NCBI GenBank assembly: GCA_016714645.1
Contig: JADKCI010000001.1
Span: 1,302,001 to 1,366,000 of the forward strand
Direction: 5' to 3'
Source: Chromatiaceae bacterium
Lineage (GTDB): Bacteria > Pseudomonadota > Gammaproteobacteria > Chromatiales > Chromatiaceae
DNA: 64,000 bases
Below the pieces are notes generated by a model, which had not been told where the DNA came from, did no database searches, and worked only from the letters and a program-made list of their open reading frames with translations. Below are positions 61,996-64,000 of this stretch, in pieces. Position 1 is the stretch's first letter. Each line of letters starts with the position of its first letter. The translations under genes were made by a program, and so were the position numbers.

Positions 61996-62358
61996 ATGAA
62001 AAAGCTTGCTACCGCCGTCGCCATCGCCGCCCTTTTGGGTGCCTCCGCTTCCGCTTCCGCCTTCTGGGGCGGCCCAGGTTGGGGCAACAATGGTTGGGGC
62101 AACAACTCCAACAACTGGTGGAACGACATGTTCGGTGACGGTTATGGTGACTTCAACATGAACATGTCCGGTGGCGGACGTGGCTGGGGCCGTGGCTATA
62201 ACCGCTATCAGGACTACTATGGCTATGCCCCCTACTGGGGTGGCCCCTACGGCTACGCCCCTTACGGTGCCCCCTATGGCGCGCCCTACGGTGCTCCTTA
62301 TGGTGCCCCCTATGCCCCGCCCGCTCCTCCGGCCGCTCCCGCCGCCGAGGCCAAGTAA
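61996..62358 (+). CDS. Sulfur globule protein (Sgp family), copy 2
   Basis: 120 residues from MKK at 61996, with AGGAG nine bases upstream (an ATG at 61951 lacks one). Signal peptide KKLATAVAIAALLGASASAS-A, mature start FWGGPGWGNNGWGNN, then WNDMFGDGYGDFNMNMSGGG and tandem APYGAPYG, ending PPAPPAAPAAEAK. Paralogue of copy 1 (shared FGDG-x-GDFNMNMSG block). Forms the protein coat of periplasmic sulfur globules. Monocistronic with a strong terminator. Confidence 0.87.
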   Translation: MKKLATAVAIAALLGASASASAFWGGPGWGNNGWGNNSNNWWNDMFGDGYGDFNMNMSGGGRGWGRGYNRYQDYYGYAPYWGGPYGYAPYGAPYGAPYGAPYGAPYAPPAPPAAPAAEAK

Positions 62359-62417
62359 GGATTAGTCCCTGTGATTTGCCCCCAGGATGGGAGACAGGCC
62401 TAGGACAGGCCCAAAAA

Positions 62418-62440
62418 AACCGCGCTTCGGCGCGGTTTTT
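62418..62440. terminator. Rho-independent terminator, sgp copy 2 / plsC
   Basis: AACCGCGC-TTCG-GCGCGGTT flanked by A-run (left) and T-run (right), so it can work for both convergent genes. Confidence 0.9.
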
Positions 62441-62500
62441 CGTTAGGGGTGGACCGGGCTGGCGCCAAGGGCCCGGTGTGGTGACGAGGGCCCCGATCGG

Positions 62501-63250
62501 CTAGCTGTCCCCTGGCAAACCCAAGGCATCGCCAATGGCCCGCCGGCAGGCCTCCGCCATCCCCTTCCGGTCCAGACCCGCGCTCGCCAGGGGCGGCAGG
62601 AACTGGACCTGAACCCGGATGCCCGGATTGCGCAACACCCGGAGCAGATGGGGCAGGGGGTGGTCATCGCCGATGAAGGGCGCGATTCGATCCAGCCGGT
62701 CCGGCTTGCCATAGCGCAGGGCGACGGGTTGCAGCCAGGCCCCGCTCTCCTGGGCGGCGGCGAAGAGGCGGGGATGAAAGGGCCGCAGTCGGCTGCCGTC
62801 GGCGGTCGTGGCCTCGGGAAAGATCACGACCACCCGGCCGGCCCGGGCCCGGCTGGCAATCTGGTCCGCTATGCCCCGGGCCTGATTGGCGCCACGGTGG
62901 ATGAAGAGGGTGCCCAGCACCTCGGCCATCCAGCCAATCAGGGGCCAGGCGCGGATCTCGGCCTTGGACAGGAAGGCGACGTCGCCCTGGGCCCCCAGCA
63001 CGGGGATGTCGAGCCAGGAAATGTGATTGGCTACCAGCAGAATCCCGGGGGCCAGGCTCCCCGCCACCGCTAGCCGCAGGCCCAGAATCCGGCACAGGCG
63101 CCGGTACCACCAGCGGGTCAGGGTCGGTCTCCAGGCGGGGCGTAGGCCCAGGGCCCGGGGTAGCGCCACGGCGCTAGCCACCAGGAGGGTGGCCGTCAGA
63201 ATATGGAGCAGGAGGCGCAACCCGCGCCAGAGAAGCCGAAACGATGGCAT
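62501..63250 (-). CDS. plsC: 1-acyl-sn-glycerol-3-phosphate acyltransferase
   Basis: 249 residues. N-terminal membrane helix (LLLHILTATLLVASAVALPR). Acyltransferase motif I VANHISWLDIP (HX4D), motif III FPEATTADGSRLRPFHPRLF. Makes phosphatidic acid from lysophosphatidic acid. The usual motif I NHxxxxD is complete. Preceded by the HAD phosphatase gene 23 bases upstream on the same strand. Confidence 0.88.
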   Translation of the reverse strand: MPSFRLLWRGLRLLLHILTATLLVASAVALPRALGLRPAWRPTLTRWWYRRLCRILGLRLAVAGSLAPGILLVANHISWLDIPVLGAQGDVAFLSKAEIRAWPLIGWMAEVLGTLFIHRGANQARGIADQIASRARAGRVVVIFPEATTADGSRLRPFHPRLFAAAQESGAWLQPVALRYGKPDRLDRIAPFIGDDHPLPHLLRVLRNPGIRVQVQFLPPLASAGLDRKGMAEACRRAIGDALGLPGDS

Positions 63251-63273
63251 GGTCCCGTCCGCTGGCCCTTATC

Positions 63274-63936
63274 TCAGGCCTCGCCCCGCAGGGATATGAT
63301 GGGCCAGCCCTTCGCCCGGGCATGTCGCGCCAGGGTCTCGTCCGGGTCCACCGCCACCGGACATTCCACCTGCTCCAGCAGGGGGATGTCGTTGTGGGAA
63401 TCGCTGTAGAAATGACTGCCCGCGAGGTCGCCCCCCTCTTCGGCCAGCCACTGGCGCAGGCGCTCGACCTTGCCGGCCTGGAAGGCGGGGGTGCCCGCCA
63501 GATGGCCCGTGAAACGTCCCTCCCGCTCCTCGGGAATGCTCGCGATCAGGTGGGGTATGCCAAAGTGCGCGGCGATGGGCGCGGTGACGAAGGCATTGGT
63601 GGCGGTGATGATGAGCAGGGTATCCCCCGCCGCGCGATGGCGCTCCACCAGCGCCACCGCGGCGTTCGGGACGATGGGCTCGATCTTCTCCCGGACAAAT
63701 CGCTCCCGCCAGCGGAGCAGATCCTCGGGCTCATGGTCTTTCAGGACCCGCAGGGCGAAGCGCATGAATTCCTGGATATCGAGTCGGCCCTCCTTGTATT
63801 CACGGTAGAAACGCTCGTTCTCCCGCTCGTATTCCTCCCGATTGACGATGCCCTCCTCGGCGAGGAAGAGCCCCCAGAGGTAGTCCGAGTCCCCCGCCAG
63901 CAGGGTGTTGTCGAGATCGAAGATTGCGAGTGCCAA
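63274..63936 (-). CDS. HAD superfamily phosphatase, subfamily IB (SerB-like)
   Basis: 220 residues. Motif I AIFDLDNTLLAGDSDYLW (nucleophile Asp), motif II LLIITATN, motif III/IV FYSDSHNDIPLLEQV. The alpha-helical cap lies between 20 and 90. Matches the HAD-IB hydrolases related to phosphoserine phosphatase; the substrate is not known. Upstream of plsC in one unit, which could hint at a lipid phosphatase role. Confidence 0.88.
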   Translation of the reverse strand: MALAIFDLDNTLLAGDSDYLWGLFLAEEGIVNREEYERENERFYREYKEGRLDIQEFMRFALRVLKDHEPEDLLRWRERFVREKIEPIVPNAAVALVERHRAAGDTLLIITATNAFVTAPIAAHFGIPHLIASIPEEREGRFTGHLAGTPAFQAGKVERLRQWLAEEGGDLAGSHFYSDSHNDIPLLEQVECPVAVDPDETLARHARAKGWPIISLRGEA

Positions 63937-63951
63937 GGGGACTGAGCCTGT

Positions 63952-64000
63952 TTACCGTTCCAGGGATTCGACTACCGCCAGGGCGGCCATGTTGACCAGG
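63952..64000 (-). CDS. 3' end of an unidentified gene
   Basis: Sixteen codons ending LVNMAALAVVESLER and TAA, continuing past the right edge. The C-terminal helix is too short to identify. Same strand as the HAD gene, 15 bases before its start, so likely the upstream gene of that unit. Confidence 0.5.
   Translation of the reverse strand, partial: LVNMAALAVVESLER

Overview
The window comes from a GC-rich gammaproteobacterium, most likely a purple sulfur bacterium of the Chromatiaceae. The main evidence is two sulfur-globule-type envelope proteins (Gly/Tyr/Ala-Pro-rich, secreted, mature start FWGG; 36.2-36.6 kb and 62.0-62.4 kb). An Rnf operon with a pyruvate:ferredoxin oxidoreductase, a TsdA-like dihaem cytochrome remnant and a probable RquA methyltransferase fit the same lifestyle. 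Chromosomal housekeeping genes lie on both flanks of an accessory island.

Layout. (1) 1-4.3 kb: recC-recB (minus strand, recB cut by the window edge). (2) 4.4-28.1 kb: accessory island. It holds a secreted CPPGYY-repeat protein, a Fic protein, a wrecked IS1634-type transposase, a MerR regulator, an RloA/RloB-like ATPase-nuclease pair, a truncated tsdA-like gene joined to a wrecked crp/fnr gene, a DUF4143 ATPase and a TacA/TacT-type toxin-antitoxin pair. An obviously AT-rich segment (14.4-26.8 kb) follows. It carries a three-gene operon (TerB_N/TerB_C-like protein, BrxD-like ATPase, BrxHI-like Lhr helicase), a DUF2971 gene, a second CPPGYY gene split by an IS630 element, several low-GC envelope proteins, an IS1-family element and three short IS1-type MITEs. 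The island ends in a broken tyrosine recombinase (27.3-27.65 kb) and a pair of 23-bp direct repeats. (3) 28.1-43.3 kb: acnB, glnE, ilvE, a zf-CHCC protein, a frameshifted metallo-beta-lactamase gene, sgp, coaX, tRNA-Thr, small envelope proteins, a class I glutamine amidotransferase, tag, rquA and a ferredoxin-NADP reductase. (4) 43.5-54.1 kb: one minus-strand operon, rnfB - giant pyruvate:ferredoxin oxidoreductase - rnfC - rnfD - rnfG - rnfE - rnfA - small Cys-rich membrane protein. (5) 54.4-64 kb: an EgtB/SUMF1-like protein without the iron ligands, N-formylglutamate amidohydrolase, a transglutaminase-like protein, cbpM/cbpA, leuA behind a leucine-rich leader peptide, family 4 uracil-DNA glycosylase, the second sgp, plsC and a HAD-IB phosphatase.

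How it works together. POR makes reduced ferredoxin (or consumes it in CO2 fixation). Rnf exchanges ferredoxin and NADH electrons against an ion gradient, and a nearby FNR provides an NADPH route. RquA would supply rhodoquinone for fumarate reduction in anoxic conditions. The sulfur globule proteins coat periplasmic sulfur stores. The island looks like a defence and mobile-element graveyard. The best candidate for a little-described system is the TerB-like/BrxD/BrxHI operon, which has BREX-type motor proteins but no BREX methyltransferase or PglZ nearby. Its first gene carries a single in-frame stop.
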